Shown: positions 34,725 to 47,630, numbered from the stretch's first letter. The stretch: 64,000 nucleotides of DNA from Nymphaea colorata (GCF_008831285.2 NC_045145.1:12214802-12278801); one strand, 5' to 3'. Program-made: numbers and translations. Notes: a model not told the origin generated them from the sequence alone.

Positions 34725-37370
34725 GCTCCTATGTTAAGCTTGATTCAATTAACATGATAGCCATGAGAGCTTAATGGTTTTTGTAAGCCCATCTGCAATC
34801 TGCTCTTCAAATGATGTTCATCTTGCAACAATAGTGCCTTGAGCAACTTTGTGCCTAACAAAATGAACATCCACTTCAATGCGCTGTCTTCGATTATGAA
34901 AAAGTTGGAGTAGCCGCTAAATATTTTGCCTTCACAATGTCACACCATATGGATGGTGGATTTTTTTTGTTCTTATTACAAGTTCAACTAGAAATATGTC
35001 TACCACGTTGCATATTCTGTTATGTGGGCCACTGCATGGCATTCGGCCCCGTCTGGATCGCCATACATATGAACTTCTTTGTTCTTGGGTGGTTTGAACT
35101 TTGAAGATTAGACAATGAACGGTAGCTTTTAAGAATCTTAATATTTTTAAGTTTCATATATATCTAGCGTCTTCACAATTATTTTCAAAAAATTTGGGTC
35201 TCAAATACTTCAATTTATTGCAGTTCTGAATTTAAATCTAAACTTCCGACCCAAGCCCTACCTCAGTCTACGCTGATAATTCATGTCAAATCTAGATCTA
35301 AACCCAATCCAAAATCCAAAGTCAAGATCCAAAAACCAAACTTAGATCCAGATCTTGATCCAAATCCCAATTTTAGATTAAAAAATAGATCCCTAGATCC
35401 CAATTTGGATCTAAAACTGAGCTCTAGAACTAAAACTAAGCCTTAAATCCTGCTCTAGATCCAAAACGAAGGTTAAAAACTCATATAAACTTGAGAATCA
35501 AAGTCAGGCCCAAAATAGGAAAATAGATTCAGAAAATCGCCCAGAGATCTAGATTAGATAAAAAACAAAAAATCTGGATAAAAAAAAAATCAAACTCAAA
35601 TGTTTGAAATCGTGCTCAAGAATCAATTCCCAACATCATTCGCAAGCTCGCCCTCACTTTTTAATTCTACTTAGCTTCCTAAAATCCAAATCTGGATGTA
35701 CAATCCATATTTCAAGCTTAAGCACCTACCCAATCCATGATCCAACCTTTGACATGGGTCTGGGACCCTCCCATTTAAGGAATTAGATCCGGATCAAAAC
35801 GTACCTGGAATCATAAAAAATGGAGTCAGACCCGTTTTATGAAAGGAATATTATACCTCTTAAAAGTATTACATATTTTTTGTTGTTAAACTTCTATTTT
35901 TTTAGGGTGGGACCTACCTGGGGATGGCAAAGGGGCAAAGGCCACCCTTAATTTGCCTCCTTACGCAAAGTTTTGGCAGCACTTGGTGCGCTACCTAGAG
36001 CACTTGTTGTGCTACTAAGTGCTCTGGCCTAGGGTGCATGGTGCTATCGAGTGCTAAGGTTGAGAGTGCACAGCAGCACCAAGCGCAACGCACAGTCATG
36101 TGCACCCAGAATAGGGCCTGCTACATTGACAATTTCCTTTTTTGGTAAAAATTGGCCCCAAGAAAGCGGTTTTGCTCCTCTTGGGTTGGCTTTATACCTT
36201 CCAACCCCCTCCAAACGATGTTTCCAGAGCTAAGGGCAAATCTCCATATGTCAAAACCTATAAAGCAAAATAAAAATAAAATAAATTCAAAAAATTTAAA
36301 ATTCATAAGAAATCTTGACAAATTAAAAAACTTTCAAATGCTGAATTTTAGCTTTTTTTTTTTGATAAATACCCCCACATCTTCATCATTGGTAATGAGC
36401 TAGCATTTGGGGAACTCCTTGAGCCCTCCAACTAAGAGCTTTGAAGTCCTTTTTACCTCTCTTCCTTCATCTATTCTTCTCTCCCACTTTCAACATTTTT
36501 TCATCTTCAAACTTGGGATTCTCCTTTTCCAACCTTCACCTTCAATGAGTAGAAAGGGGAGCATGTGGAAAAGTCGAAATTTTGACCTTTTTTCTACATT
36601 CTTAAGTTTTCCAAACATCACATTATTAGTAATTGTTAAAAAAAATGGTGTTTTGAAAGTTTATAAGTAAAAAGTTCGATAATTAATATTTTTTTCTGTT
36701 ATAACTATGACTGAGTTTCTAAATTGATGGGCTTCCTTGAAACTTTTGGTGGCCTAACAATTCAGAGTTTATATTTAGTGTCTTAGCTCTTCTTATTACT
36801 TTCGAACAAGTCCCTATTTTACTTGCAGCAGTGAAGTCTTTTTTCTTTAGTGAAACAAAACGTGATCAGATTGAAGCTTCCAATCGTCAAATTTCAAGGT
36901 CATGTACATTTCGCATCGTCCAGACTTTGCATATGACATCTAACAATAAGAGATCACATGAATAAATATGACATTCTTAATGACTTCTGTCAAATTTTTG
37001 TTCCTTCCTTCGACTATTTAAATTTACATGCTTTGAGCAATGTTGGTTAGTTGATTACTAAGCCAAATAAGAAGTGAAATAGGATTTATCAAAAAGAAGT
37101 AGCAATTTTACTGTTAACAGCCTCTGCCAGGAGTTCGTTGAAAATTTATAATCTACTATTTTTTAAATACAAAATCTGCCCTATACACACAGACACACAC
37201 ACACACACACATACATATATGATAAGAGTTTTTAATTTTGATTATCTAACAAAGTTTCTTATTAGCTATCTCCATTGTATGACACTTGCAGGCCAGTAGG
37301 GAATAAGTTGAGGGGTTTGTATCTTTCGTTATTTATTGTCATTCTGGAGTCCTGGGATTGGGGTTGGGAA
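34725..37370. other. Intergenic sequence with a cryptic simple-sequence tract
   Basis: 35225-35600 is built from degenerate GATCCAAA/TCTAGATC words. 35960-36110 has repeated AGTGCT/AGCACTTG words. An (AC)n run lies near 37187-37211. No gene is recognised; short open frames around 36150-36670 lack motifs. Confidence 0.45.
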
Positions 37371-37793
37371 TAGGGATGTTAGTGTTTCAGATTCAAATAG
37401 GATACATCTTGAACTATATCTGTTTTTTTGGATATTCACATATCCATATTCAAATTCTGATTTGAATACAAACAATGGATCTAAAATCCAATATCACAGT
37501 CTGAATTTGAATTTTGAATCAATTCTGGCTGATTTTCAAAATGTAAGAGCATTTGAGTATAAGATTTTTATTTATAACTAAATCCAATCCATATCTGAAT
37601 CTGAATCCGAATCCAGTTGGATATATATGTACATCCAAATCTGAATCAGGATCCAATCAGATGTCATTTCTTAAACCCGAATCCGCTCCAATTGCTTAAT
37701 TGGATGTTAATTTTTTTTCCATATCCGATATTTTTTGAACTGGTTTGGTTGGATATCCAATTAAATCAGATACATTGACAAATGACAACCCTA
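37371..37793. mobile_element. AT-rich hAT-like element, TAGGG termini
   Basis: Left end TAGGGATGTTAGTG and right end CAAATGACAACCCTA are inverted, and the body repeats GAATCTGAATCCGAATCC-type words. No clear 8-bp target duplication is visible. It is related to 15430-15790, 24103-24530 and 25260-25680. Confidence 0.55.
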
Positions 37794-38032
37794 ATTTGGA
37801 CGGAATTGTCTCTATATGACCTTTCAGCTATGATTGACCATATCCATTCAATGACAAATTCTAAAGTTCTCTTTGGCGGACTTTCACAGGTTATTTTTTC
37901 ATTTTAATTCTCCATGTTTTCTAACTTGATTTTTTTTAGCACTCAAAATAATCTTATTTGATCATTTTCTTGGAACTATAATGGCTTGAGCAGCCTTTAC
38001 TCGGCCAAAGATACGAGAGATGGTGATACGGC

Positions 38033-38110
38033 CACTACAAGAATACCCGTTACCTCTGACGGGGCTTTTTTTCACCACCAACAGGGCTGGGTGAAGCTAC
38101 GTACATCGTA
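38033..38110 (+). mobile_element. CACTA-type element terminus
   Basis: Starts CACTACAAGAATACCCGTTA, followed by TCTGACGGGGC and CACCACCAACAGGG, typical of a CACTA end. The matching right end was not found in the window. Confidence 0.5.
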
Positions 38111-38119
38111 ACTTGGCTC

Positions 38120-40522
38120 AAATATTATGGCAGATAAGTATAACAATAACATCCAGTTGTGATTACCAGATGACCCCCAGTTCCTGCTTTCACCTGGATA
38201 ACATGTTTAAGATGCTTATGTCAAGACATTTAAATGATATTTTGATTCTGTTTTTTTTTTTTTGGAGCTAGATGCTGGTTGGTTGTTGGCTGGCATCAGC
38301 TACTTATCTTCCACAGGTATATATGATTGTAATATTTTTACAGTCTTATGTGAAATAATTGCTTATTTGTGTGCTTTCACTTGTGTAAGTAATGTTGACC
38401 TTATTTTTCTTGTGAGTTAAATATTTGAGTACTGGTTATGCTGTAAGTCGCCTAAAAAATTATTGTCAAATAATATGCTTTTTTGCTCCTTCAGTCTTAT
38501 GTAGAAATTAATCTCCCTTTTTGTGCAGTTTAACTGCTAACCTGTATTTGTGTGTTTTGGCTTGTTTCTTTTTGTGTGCTTTTGAGGGTTGAGTCAATTC
38601 TTGGCAAACATCACTGTGAATATCAGTATTAATCTGCTGATCTTTCTCCATTGCAGAGATTGATTTTGCTTAACAAATGCAAGGAACCTAATCCCCAGCT
38701 TGCTGTTCATGCAACATAAATTCTGCTTTTGACTAAGAAGGTAAGACAATCAAATGACAGAGAGCATTTCTTTCACTTTTGTTATGAGAAATTTGGTGGT
38801 GATTCTGCCATCGACTGCTGAATGTTTGTTTCTTGGTCCTAATCAAGCAGCAACAGGATGCATTATTTGCCTCAAATTAATCCCAAAGTTCTTTCATGAA
38901 TTCCAAAGTTCCAGCATAACCGAGCAACCATTTCTAAACTAGGTACTATGCATAACTAACAAACTTGGTTGAACAGTTAAATTTCCATAGAATAGATATT
39001 TGATCCATGCAAATGCCAACGAAATTCTATTTTTATCTTAGTTTTTGAACTTTGGAGAAACGTAAATGGTAGTCATGGCTATAACTAGCTGCCTAATATA
39101 TCAACAAACAAGGAACCCAACTAAAGATTAGAGCTTCTTTAATGTGATGTTAGGTGTGGTAGTCCGGTCAAAGAACACCAACGAAGAACTCGATAGCCAA
39201 TTACTCCTCAAAGCAAATATATATTCATATGGCAAGTCGGTGTAGAGTTAATCAATTGATGGTTTCTTCGCAAGAGGGTGTGGCAAAGAAAGATGGGTGG
39301 AAGGAATTGAAGATCTATCATTACGTCAGGAGTTAATAAAGGAGAGACCCAGATCAAAAGCAGAACCAGAATTGGGGGATAACAAGTTTCGGTTTCTCCA
39401 TAGGCAGATGGAAGTTGAAAAGGAACGTTAGACCCAGAATGATTGGAACGCAGATATTGATTTGTAGGAGACCAGCAATTGCGGAGTAACTTGAAGACAA
39501 CCAGCTGATGAGTGACTTAGAAGATAGAGCAGGAGATGGAGAATCAATTGATAACAAAAAAATCGAAGGGGAGAACCGTGAGTCTTCATCAGGTTTGATT
39601 CTTTCTCCTCCATTAACAAATAACTTTCAGGATTCTTGTTGTTTGGATGGAATGAAAACTAACAAATAAATGACTGGTTTGGAAGGGTTCACAGTGAGGA
39701 CGAACTCAGGGTAGTTTTTAGAAGGGGGGAATGGAAACTGGGTGGAAGAGTGATGGCTGCAAGCAGATGGGATCCAAGATGCTCCTTATTGATTGAGGAG
39801 AATATGGGAGTGCCAATCTGGATTAGGTTCCTAAATTTCCAGTATTTTTGTGGAATCGATGCACATTCCAAGCTATTGCCAGAGCGCTATAGGGAGAACC
39901 GATGGAAGAGGGAGGAATTGTTCTTCAAGAAATCAACTATGTGAGTAATATTAAATTTCCCTCCCATTGCAAAGCAAATATATACTCATATGACAAGTCT
40001 GTGTAGGTGATTCTGTTTCCTCCCTAATAGACCCAAATTCTGTTTCCTCCCTCTTTCCTCCGCTGGAGATGCTCTTTTGCTGTCTTAAATCAGAGAAGAA
40101 ACCAAAGCCTTTGGACAGAAGCAAATATGACTGCCTGAGTTTGTGATTCAGTGAAGGGTTGATAGAACCTGCTGTCGAGCGGAACCTGTAGGCTGAGAAC
40201 AAGAGCTGCCGAGAGGAGATTTGCAACAGGCTCGTCACTAACATCCACAGCAGAGAAATTCAGTCGACCCTGAGAAATTCTGGTGATAGGGGTTGCTGCC
40301 AGAGTACAGGAAGAATCCGGCGAGAAAGGCACCCTCCCCTGACTTCCTTTCCCACCATTCTCTGGAATAATTTGCTGGAGACAAAGGTGTATCACGCAGC
40401 AGAGAGGAAGGCCGGCGCTGATTCTTCAGGCGATTCTAGCTGTCGAGCAGAAGATTATTCCAATTCCAGGTGTCTGAAGGACCTCTCTACAAAAGCTTGG
40501 ATTTTTTTGGAAAAGCTTGTTT
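38120..40522. other. Intergenic sequence with a possible decayed exon and leader-like repeats
   Basis: 38657-38740 follows a CATTGCAG acceptor-like site and precedes GTAAGA. It reads RLILLNKCKEPNPQLAVHAT, then a stop and ILLLTKK, like a decayed exon of unknown origin. A 40-bp motif (GCAAAGCAAATATATATTCATATG type) occurs at about 39210-39250 and 39969-40010. 39960-40520 may be the internal leader of the LTR element whose primer site lies at 40524. Confidence 0.35.
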
Positions 40523-40523
40523 T

Positions 40524-40535
40524 GCTCTGATAACA
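40524..40535 (-). promoter_or_regulatory. Retrotransposon primer-binding site (tRNA-Met type)
   Basis: Minus-strand TGTTATCAGAGC differs by one base from the tRNA-iMet complement TGGTATCAGAGC, and follows an LTR end ...TTTTCTCA directly. Confidence 0.65.
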
Positions 40536-41150
40536 TGAGAAAACTTATTCAGAGGAAGCGCGAAAGATAAAGCTGGAGAGAACTTGTTTTTATTGATTCC
40601 TTTGGACAACATATATATAGTACAAAAAAAAGTTATCGCTTACAAGATTTTTGGTATACAAGATCATGATAATACACAATTTCTTAAAAAATTGAGGGTA
40701 CTAAAAAAATATTTCTCACTTACACTTACATTATCCACAATTTTTGGAGTGGATGAAGGATTACAAAAAGGAAGGTTATAACGGAACAAATCTGCCATGT
40801 CGCATTTTTAAGTAATTTCAGTTGATATCAAGATCCTCAACGTCTTCCTTAATTCTTGTCTTTTCATTGACATCAAGATCCTCAACGTCTTCAGCAATAT
40901 TCTTATTTTGAATATCCGTAAAACCACGTTTTGCTGATTTACTCTTATCATTTCTATCCCAATCCATTAACCACCTAAAATGTAGTCTGCATAACAATAA
41001 CAGATCTTGATAAGAGATCTGATCCTTTTTTTCTTGACACTTTGTTTATCATGCAGGATTTGTGAGATTATCTTACCTAAAATAGTCTGGCCTGCACTCT
41101 ATATACTGAGAGTCCATCTTCTCTCAAGAACATCAAAGAATAAATAAAGA
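40536..41150 (-). mobile_element. LTR fragment (copia-like) on the minus strand
   Basis: The minus-strand LTR ends ...AAGTTTTCTCA at 40536, next to the primer site. A minus-strand TATA (CTATATATATG, about 40607-40620) lies about 70-80 bp before this end, as expected for the LTR promoter and R-U5. A 24-bp block (ATCAAGATCCTCAACGTCTTC) is repeated near 40830 and 40870. The outer LTR edge and a second LTR are not found, so the right limit is approximate and the superfamily is inferred. Confidence 0.5.
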
Positions 41151-41337
41151 GAGAGCTCGACAGCAACTTAGTAGACGAGCAAAACCAACAGGCCTCAATG
41201 ATTAGCAGCAAGGACTGTTCCAACTAGATGAACAAGGCTCCCCTTAGAGATGTGAGAGAGAAGCTCTGAGGGGAGAGCAGGCTAGGGCATCACGTGGGGA
41301 AGGGAAAGCTTGGAGGGGAACTCCCGGGGCAAGGGGG

Positions 41338-42190
41338 ATGGAAATCGAAGGAGAGAGAAGCTCTGAGGGGAGAAGATTAGGGCATCGAGTGGGAAAGGGA
41401 AAGCTTGCTGGGGAGATGGGAATCGGCGGACTGATGCATCTCGACAATAGGGGTGAGTTTCCAGACCTGGGGAGCACGGATGGATCAACCCAAAGGAGCT
41501 TAGCAAAGTGCGACAACTCCAACCTGCACAGAATGGAAGAAGATAGCGGTGACAAGGATATGCAGCAGGGCGAAGGTGATGCTCCAACCACCCCTCAAAT
41601 GAGGAAGTTAAAAGGGTGGGCAGGCGTTGTTCCTGGTAGCAAGGAGTTGGATTTTCAGGAGTGCCCGGCGGCGACTGTGGACAGATCTGGCGATGAACCC
41701 ACGGTGGTCTTCCCTGCTGAGGGGTACCAGAAAATGGTGGAGCAATATCGGTTTGCGGTAGTAGCTGGCTTTTAAGGAGGTAGAATGAGCACGGGCATGG
41801 ACTACAGGTATGTTTTCCAGGCCTTGCGAAAGCTTTGGATTAAAGTAAACAGTCCAACATTTTCTGTTATTGGGAGTGGGAGATTCTTGGTGCAGGTGAG
41901 TTCTGAGGAAGAGCTCAGAGAGGTAATGTACAGAAAATGGGTAGTTGGGGGTCGGCTTCTGATTACCAGTCGTTGGAAGCCAGGTACAGAATTACGCCTA
42001 AATGAAAAGGAATCGATCCCTTTGTGGATTCTTCTTCCTCAACTTCCAGTTTTGTTTAGGAATTTGTATAGCTTTAAAGCTATTGCTAGGGGGATGGGTG
42101 CCTCCTTCATTAGAGCAGATGAATGCACGATGCACAGGGACAAACTAGGTTTCGCTCGGGTGTGCATGGATGTTCCGCTTGATTTCAGAC
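41338..42190 (+). pseudogene. LINE ORF1, N-terminal and DUF4283-like domain
   Basis: ATG at 41338 opens a frame with a polar N-terminus, then FAVVAGF, one TAA at 41773-41775 and, in the same frame, YRYVFQALRKLWIKV, GRFLVQVSSEEELREVM and RWKPGTEL. This order is the DUF4283/ORF1 nucleic-acid-binding domain of plant L1 elements. The frame continues to 42190, where the gypsy target duplication CAGAC starts. Confidence 0.8.
42186..42190. repeat. Target-site duplication CAGAC, left copy
   Basis: Identical to 47626-47630. The two 5-bp copies frame the gypsy element exactly. Confidence 0.95.
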
Positions 42191-42622
42191 TGATCCGGGA
42201 GTAAGACCCGGTCTACGAGCTAGCAACCATTTGACACCTGTCACAGGACTTGCCCAACAAGTTGGAAAACGTTGGAGAACATGGCAGCACCTAAAGCAAG
42301 TGGTTGGTGGTTAGAGAGATTGTAGCCCATGAGGCCCGATTTTGTGGAAGCCCTTGGAGATGTGTGTCACCCATGAGGCCCCAATTTTGTGGGAGCCCTT
42401 GGAGACGTGACTCATGGGTGGTTATACACCCAGCTATAAGCCTCGCAGAAGGGAGGCACCTGAAAGCAGGAAAAATAAAGAAAAGAGTAAGTGGCCTCTC
42501 CATTTTTTTTGGAGAAGAGAGAAAATCCTGCGTTTTGCCTTATGGTTCCTCGTCATTTTGGCACTGGAAATTTTGCTAGCGTCTGGGTGAGAGACTGATT
42601 CAACAAATCCTCATACGGATCA
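42191..42622 (+). repeat. Left LTR of the gypsy element
   Basis: Begins TGATCC and ends GGATCA, a 6-bp terminal inverted repeat. It contains an internal 44-bp tandem pair (CCCATGAGGCCC...CTTGGAGA.GTG) at about 42327-42415, and a TATA-like CTATAAG near 42434. Confidence 0.95.
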
Positions 42623-42624
42623 AC

Positions 42625-42637
42625 TGGTATCAGAGAC
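42625..42637 (+). promoter_or_regulatory. Primer-binding site, tRNA-iMet type
   Basis: TGGTATCAGAGAC, two bases after the left LTR, matches the usual TGGTATCAGAGC complement of initiator tRNA-Met. Confidence 0.85.
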
Positions 42638-42650
42638 AGGTTTTTCGTGC

Positions 42651-45600
42651 ATGGTGGGGACCCGATCGACGCACGGCGCCACTGGTGAGCTGTTGCAAAA
42701 TCTCACACAACATCGACGGCGACCACAAATTGAAGAGAGTGACATGTCTACGCCCGGCGACAAAGAAGTCCCTGCTGGGTTGGTTGCTGCTCTTCAAACC
42801 GTGCAATCCACCCTTGAAACCATGGCATTACGGATGGAGCAACTTGAGCATTTTCAGCAACAAATGATCAAAATACAAAGGGAGGACGCTAATACAAGAC
42901 AAGAAGAGGAGAAGGGACCCGAACAACCTCTCACAAGGGAATGCCCAAGACCGTTCAAGGTGGAGGCCAAGATCGACATCCCTGTATTTGATGGTTCCAT
43001 TGACGCTGAGAAGCTGGACTCTTGGTTGGCTCAAATGGAAACCTATTTTACTCTTTATGAGTATCCAGGTACAGAACGTGTAGCCTTTGCTAGGTTAAAA
43101 CTTACCAACCATGCATTGGCATGGTGGAATGGTATCTTGGCATCTCGAGAAGGACAGGGCGTCACTTGGGTGGAATTTAAACGACTCCTGAGGTTGGAGT
43201 TTTATCCAATGGGATATTTGCAAGATCGTTGGACAAGGTGGTATACGTTGCGGCAGTATAACACACAATCAGTTCAAGAATATACAACCGAGTTCCGATG
43301 GCTTGCGGTTGCTCTTGGTGTATCGATCAACACTGAGGAAGCTGTACAAAAATTTGTGGCGGACTACATTATACGATTCACCAAGAGTTGCAGCTTTTTC
43401 GAGTGTTGGATGTCTCAAGCGCAAGTACTACAGCAATGGCTATTGAAGCAAAGAATAGGGGAAGCAACTACAAAAATTCTGCAAAATCCAAACAGAAGGT
43501 ATCAAAATATGATAAAAATCACACTTCGAAGGACTCCAAGTCTGATTTTTACTGCGATCATTGCAAAATTTCTGGACACAAAAAAGAAAAATGCTGGAAG
43601 GTGCATCCTGAATTGAAACCCAAGCGGTTCAAGGAGCAGAATAGAGGGAAACAGATTAATACGGTGATGGCTAGAGAAAATGAGCCTGAGAGGGTTGGCT
43701 CAATGCAGCAGCCAGACACGGCCCTATCCCGGATGGCGAGATCTGATACTGTTATCTCAACCGCGGAGGAGGAGCATGCTGAAGAACTCTTCACCATCAA
43801 GATTCAGGTGAAAAATGAAGTTATTGGCACAATCTTCGACACTGGAAGCCAAAAGAACTTAATCTCGTCAAGTCTGGTGGAACGACTTGGTTTGGTCACC
43901 ACACCACATCCTCGCCCATATCCATTGGGATGGATTATAAAGGATGTTGGACAACGAGTGGACCGCCAGTGCAAGGTGAAGTTTGCCATCACCTCTTGTT
44001 TTATTGATGAAGTTATTTGTGATGTTGTTCCACTTGATGTTTGCCAAGTGGTTCTTGGAAATCCATATTTGTGGCTCCGTGATGGTCACTACCATCGACG
44101 AGCACAAGAATATGAACTCACAAAAGACGGGAAGCAGTTTGTGATCACTCGGGACCACATCGCCCCTCCAACAGATTTGATGACAGCCGAACAAGTCAAA
44201 CGAGTGGTGAATGCATGCCAAAGATTTGTCTTATTGCTTGTACGTTTAGTGCAGCCGTGTGAAAAGAATGCTACAATTCATCTCATGTACATGCACGAGA
44301 AAGAAAAAGGTATGCTCACCAAACTACTCAACTCTTATACTGATTTGTTTGAAGATCCACAAGGCCTACCACCACAGCGTCCAGTTGAGCATGAAATTCA
44401 CTTGCAATCTGATGCCCCTCTACCCAACCTTTCCATGTATCGCAATTCGGTACTTGAGAATGACGAAATTAAAAGACAAGTGATGGACCTGCTGGAGCGT
44501 GGATTAGTGCAGCACAGCAGTTCGCCTTGTGGATCTCCCGTAGTCTTGGTACCCAAGAAGGATGGAGGATGGCACATGTGCATTGATTATAGAGCACTCA
44601 ACAAGATCACAGTCAAGAACCGTTACCCACTCCCTTGCATCGACGACTTGCTGGACCAACTCAAAAATGCTCGATTCTTCACCAAACTTGATTTAAAATC
44701 AAGATACCATCAAGTTTGCATCCGAGACGAGGACACATGGAAGACGGCATTTAAGACGCGTCAAGGACTCTTCGAGTGGAAGGTGATGCCATTTGGCCTG
44801 TGCAATACCCCGCCACTTTTATGCGTCTCATGAATGACGTCCTATGTCCATTCTTAGATAAATTTGTATTAGTTTATCTCGATGATATTATGATATACAG
44901 TGAATCATGGGAAGATCACGAGCAACATATTCATCAAGTCTTTGAGGTGTTACAACAACATCAACTACGGCTTAATGGAAAGAAATTCGAATTTGCCAAG
45001 ACCTCCCTCATCTATCTTGGCTTCATAGTTGGTGGTGGAACCCTCCGCATCGATCCAGATAAGGTTGATGTCATTCGTAAGTGGCCGACGCCCCGAAATA
45101 CCACTGAGGTACGCAGTTTTGTTGGTGCTTGTCAATATCTTCGAAAATTTATTAAACATTTTTCAGTATTGGCCGCACCTCTTCATGCCTTGACTAAGGC
45201 ACATAGCAAGTTCGAATGGACAGAAAAATGTGAAGCTGCTTTCAATCTTCTGAAGCGAAAAATAAGTGAAGCTCCACTCCTTGCATTGCCAAATTTACAC
45301 AAGCCATTCGAATTAGAAACCGATGCTTCAGGTTACACTATGGGAGCAGTCCTCATGCAAGAACAACGACCGGTGGCCTACTATTCCGAGCTATTCCAGG
45401 GAGCACAACTCAATTATTCAGCATATGATAAAGAGCTTCTTGCATTACATCAGGCCATTAAACATTGGCGGTGCTATTTGTTAGGGAAAGAAACTGTGGT
45501 ACACACCGACCACCAACCCTTACAGTATCTCCAATCGCATTCAAAACTGCAGCAAGCACGCCATATGAAATGGATGTCTTACCTCCAGCAATTCAGTATT

Positions 45601-47208
45601 GTCATCAAGTACAGGCAGGGGAGTCAAAACAAATTGGCAGATATGCTCCCTCGGCCACCACAGGCCTCCGTTTGCTTGACCGGCTTCATGCAAATCCAAC
45701 CCAGCCAGCATGATGATTACATCCATCTATATATGCATGATCCAGATTTTTGTGAGCATTACAAAGCTGCACAAACGGGGGTAAAATCTGAATATACTAT
45801 CAAAAATCACTTGCTGGAAAAGGACGGAAGGCTGTGCATCCCACAAGGGGCAGATCGTACCATGTGGTTGAGGGAAGCTCATACCTCCAAGGTGGATGGA
45901 CATTTTGGAATCAACAAAACAATCCAACATTTACAGAGGTATGTCTACTGGCCCAATTTACACCAAGATGTTAGTCGGTTTGTGCGAGGATGTACACTAT
46001 GTAGTATTTCCAAGCCCAGCAACCGTAAGATAGGCTTGTACCAACCTCGGTCGGTACCAACACGTCCGTGGGAAAGTGTATCTATGGATTTTGTGGGTGG
46101 TCTACCAACTACTAGGTGAGGACATGATTATCTCTATGTAGTCGTAGATCGTTTTTCCAAAATGGTTATTCTTGTTCCATGCAAGAAGACTATAACTGGA
46201 GTTCAGACGGCTCGCCTATATTTCCACAATGTCTGGGTCCACTTTGGGCTGCCCAGCTCCATTATCTCAGATCATGATAGTCGGTTTCTAAGTGCATTCT
46301 GGAAAACGTTGCGGGAATTGATGGATACCAAGCTTCACATGAGCACTCCTTACCATCGACAAACGGATGGGCAAACGGAAGTAGTGAACCGCACCATGGT
46401 ACACTTGCTACGGGAATATAATTCTCAGCACCCAAAAACATGGGATGATAGTTTGCCGTATCTTCAGTTTGCCTTCAATAGAGCAATGCATTAGTCGACA
46501 CAAAAATCGCCTTTTGAAGCATGTCTTGGCTTCCTACAATCTAGCCCATTCGACTTGATCTTCACGGTCACCCCAAATGAAGCAGATCACAATGTCACTA
46601 CACCTTCAGCCAAGGCTCGCCACTTCCTTGACCATATCAGAAAAATTCATCAAGAGGTGAAGCAGAATCTGCAGCGGGCTCAACAAAGATATAACGCACG
46701 CCATGATCGACAACGAGTTCATGGTCAATTTCAAGTGAATGATCTGGTGTGGCTGCACATTGGAGCTGACCGACTCAAGGGAAAAGCGCAGAAATTAAAG
46801 CCCCTTCATTATGGACCATTTTGCATAATCCGAATGGTGGGAGACAATGCATGCCAACTTGAACTACCCGATTACATGGCAATTTATTCAGTAGTAAACG
46901 TCAACAATCTCAAACTTTTTGAACCATCTATGTTGGATGATGAACAGCCAGAGGTCTTACCACCAATTGATGATATTCTGATCACAAAAGCTACTGTCCT
47001 ATCATCCGACACTATTCTAGAAGTCAAAACAACCAATACGCGAAGAGGACAGTGTATTTGCTATCATATCGGGTGCAAGGGTGAACGCCCACAAGCTGCA
47101 AAATGGTACAACCGGGAAGTCGGCCAGACCGAATTCCCTCATTTGAATTTTGACTTCGCTGGAGCTTCGTCCTTTTTTTTGGAGGGGGGACAAATGATCC
47201 GGGAGTAA
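42651..47208 (+). pseudogene. Gypsy gag-pol polyprotein, broken by frameshifts and stops
   Basis: ATG 42651 starts gag (ALAWWNGI, VEFKRLLRLEFYP, retrotransposon-gag fold). A shift near 43363 leads to a CCHC zinc knuckle ([14 protein letters not shown], 43553-43594), protease with FDTGS (about 43833), and RT with [10 protein letters not shown] shift near 44805 precedes YLDD (about 44872-44886). RNase H has ETDASGY (about 45317) and HTDHQPLQYL. Integrase has an HHCC finger ending CTLC (about 45990), catalytic MDF, SDHDSRF and TDGQTEVV, with TGA at 46117 and TAG at 46492. A chromodomain-like tail follows (DTILEVKTTNTRRGQ...). All domains are present in order and only the frame is broken. Confidence 0.92.
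47181..47194 (+). promoter_or_regulatory. Polypurine tract
   Basis: GGAGGGGGGACAAA immediately before the right LTR is the expected plus-strand primer. Confidence 0.8.
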
Positions 47209-47625
47209 GACCCGGTCTACGAGCTAGCAACCATTTGACACCTGTCACAGGACTTGCCCAACAAGTTGGAAAACGTTGGAGAACATGGCAGCACCTAAAG
47301 CAAGTGGTTGGTGGTTAGAGAGATTGTAGCCCATGAGGCCCGATTTTGTGGAAGCCCTTGGAGATGTGTGTCACCCATGAGGCCCCGATTTTGTGGGAGC
47401 CCTTGGAGATGTGAGTCATGGGTGGTTATACACCCAGCTATAAGCCTCGCAGAAGGGAGGCACCTGAAAGCAGGAAAAATAAAGAAAAGACTAAGTGGCC
47501 TCTCCATTTTTTTGGAGAAGAAAGAAAATCCTGCGTTGTGCCTTATGGTTCCTCGTCATTTTGGCACTGGAAATTTTGCTAACGTCTGGGTGAGAGACCG
47601 ATTCAACAAATCCTCATACGGATCA
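47195..47625 (+). repeat. Right LTR of the gypsy element
   Basis: About 98% identical to the left LTR by eye; same TGATCC...GGATCA ends and the same internal tandem pair. Confidence 0.95.
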
Positions 47626-47630
47626 CAGAC
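47626..47630. repeat. Target-site duplication CAGAC, right copy
   Basis: Identical to 42186-42190; directly follows the right LTR. Confidence 0.95.

Larger units (their letters stand above)
42191..47625 (+). mobile_element. Ty3/gypsy LTR retrotransposon, complete structure, coding-defective
   Basis: A 5435-bp element with 432/431-bp LTRs, primer site, one gag-pol reading unit, polypurine tract and a perfect 5-bp target duplication. Domain order gag, zinc knuckle, protease, RT, RNase H, integrase and chromodomain-like tail identifies Ty3/gypsy, probably a chromovirus-type clade. The two LTRs differ by only about eight substitutions and one length change by eye, so insertion is recent. The coding region nevertheless carries frameshifts near 43363 and 44805 and stops at 46117 and 46492, so it depends on other copies for proteins. 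Confidence 0.95.

Noticed and set aside
41244-41591. Antisense open frames of 101-115 codons
   Set aside because: They mirror the GC-rich leader and ORF1 start of the LINE on the other strand; proline/serine-rich composition is an antisense artefact.
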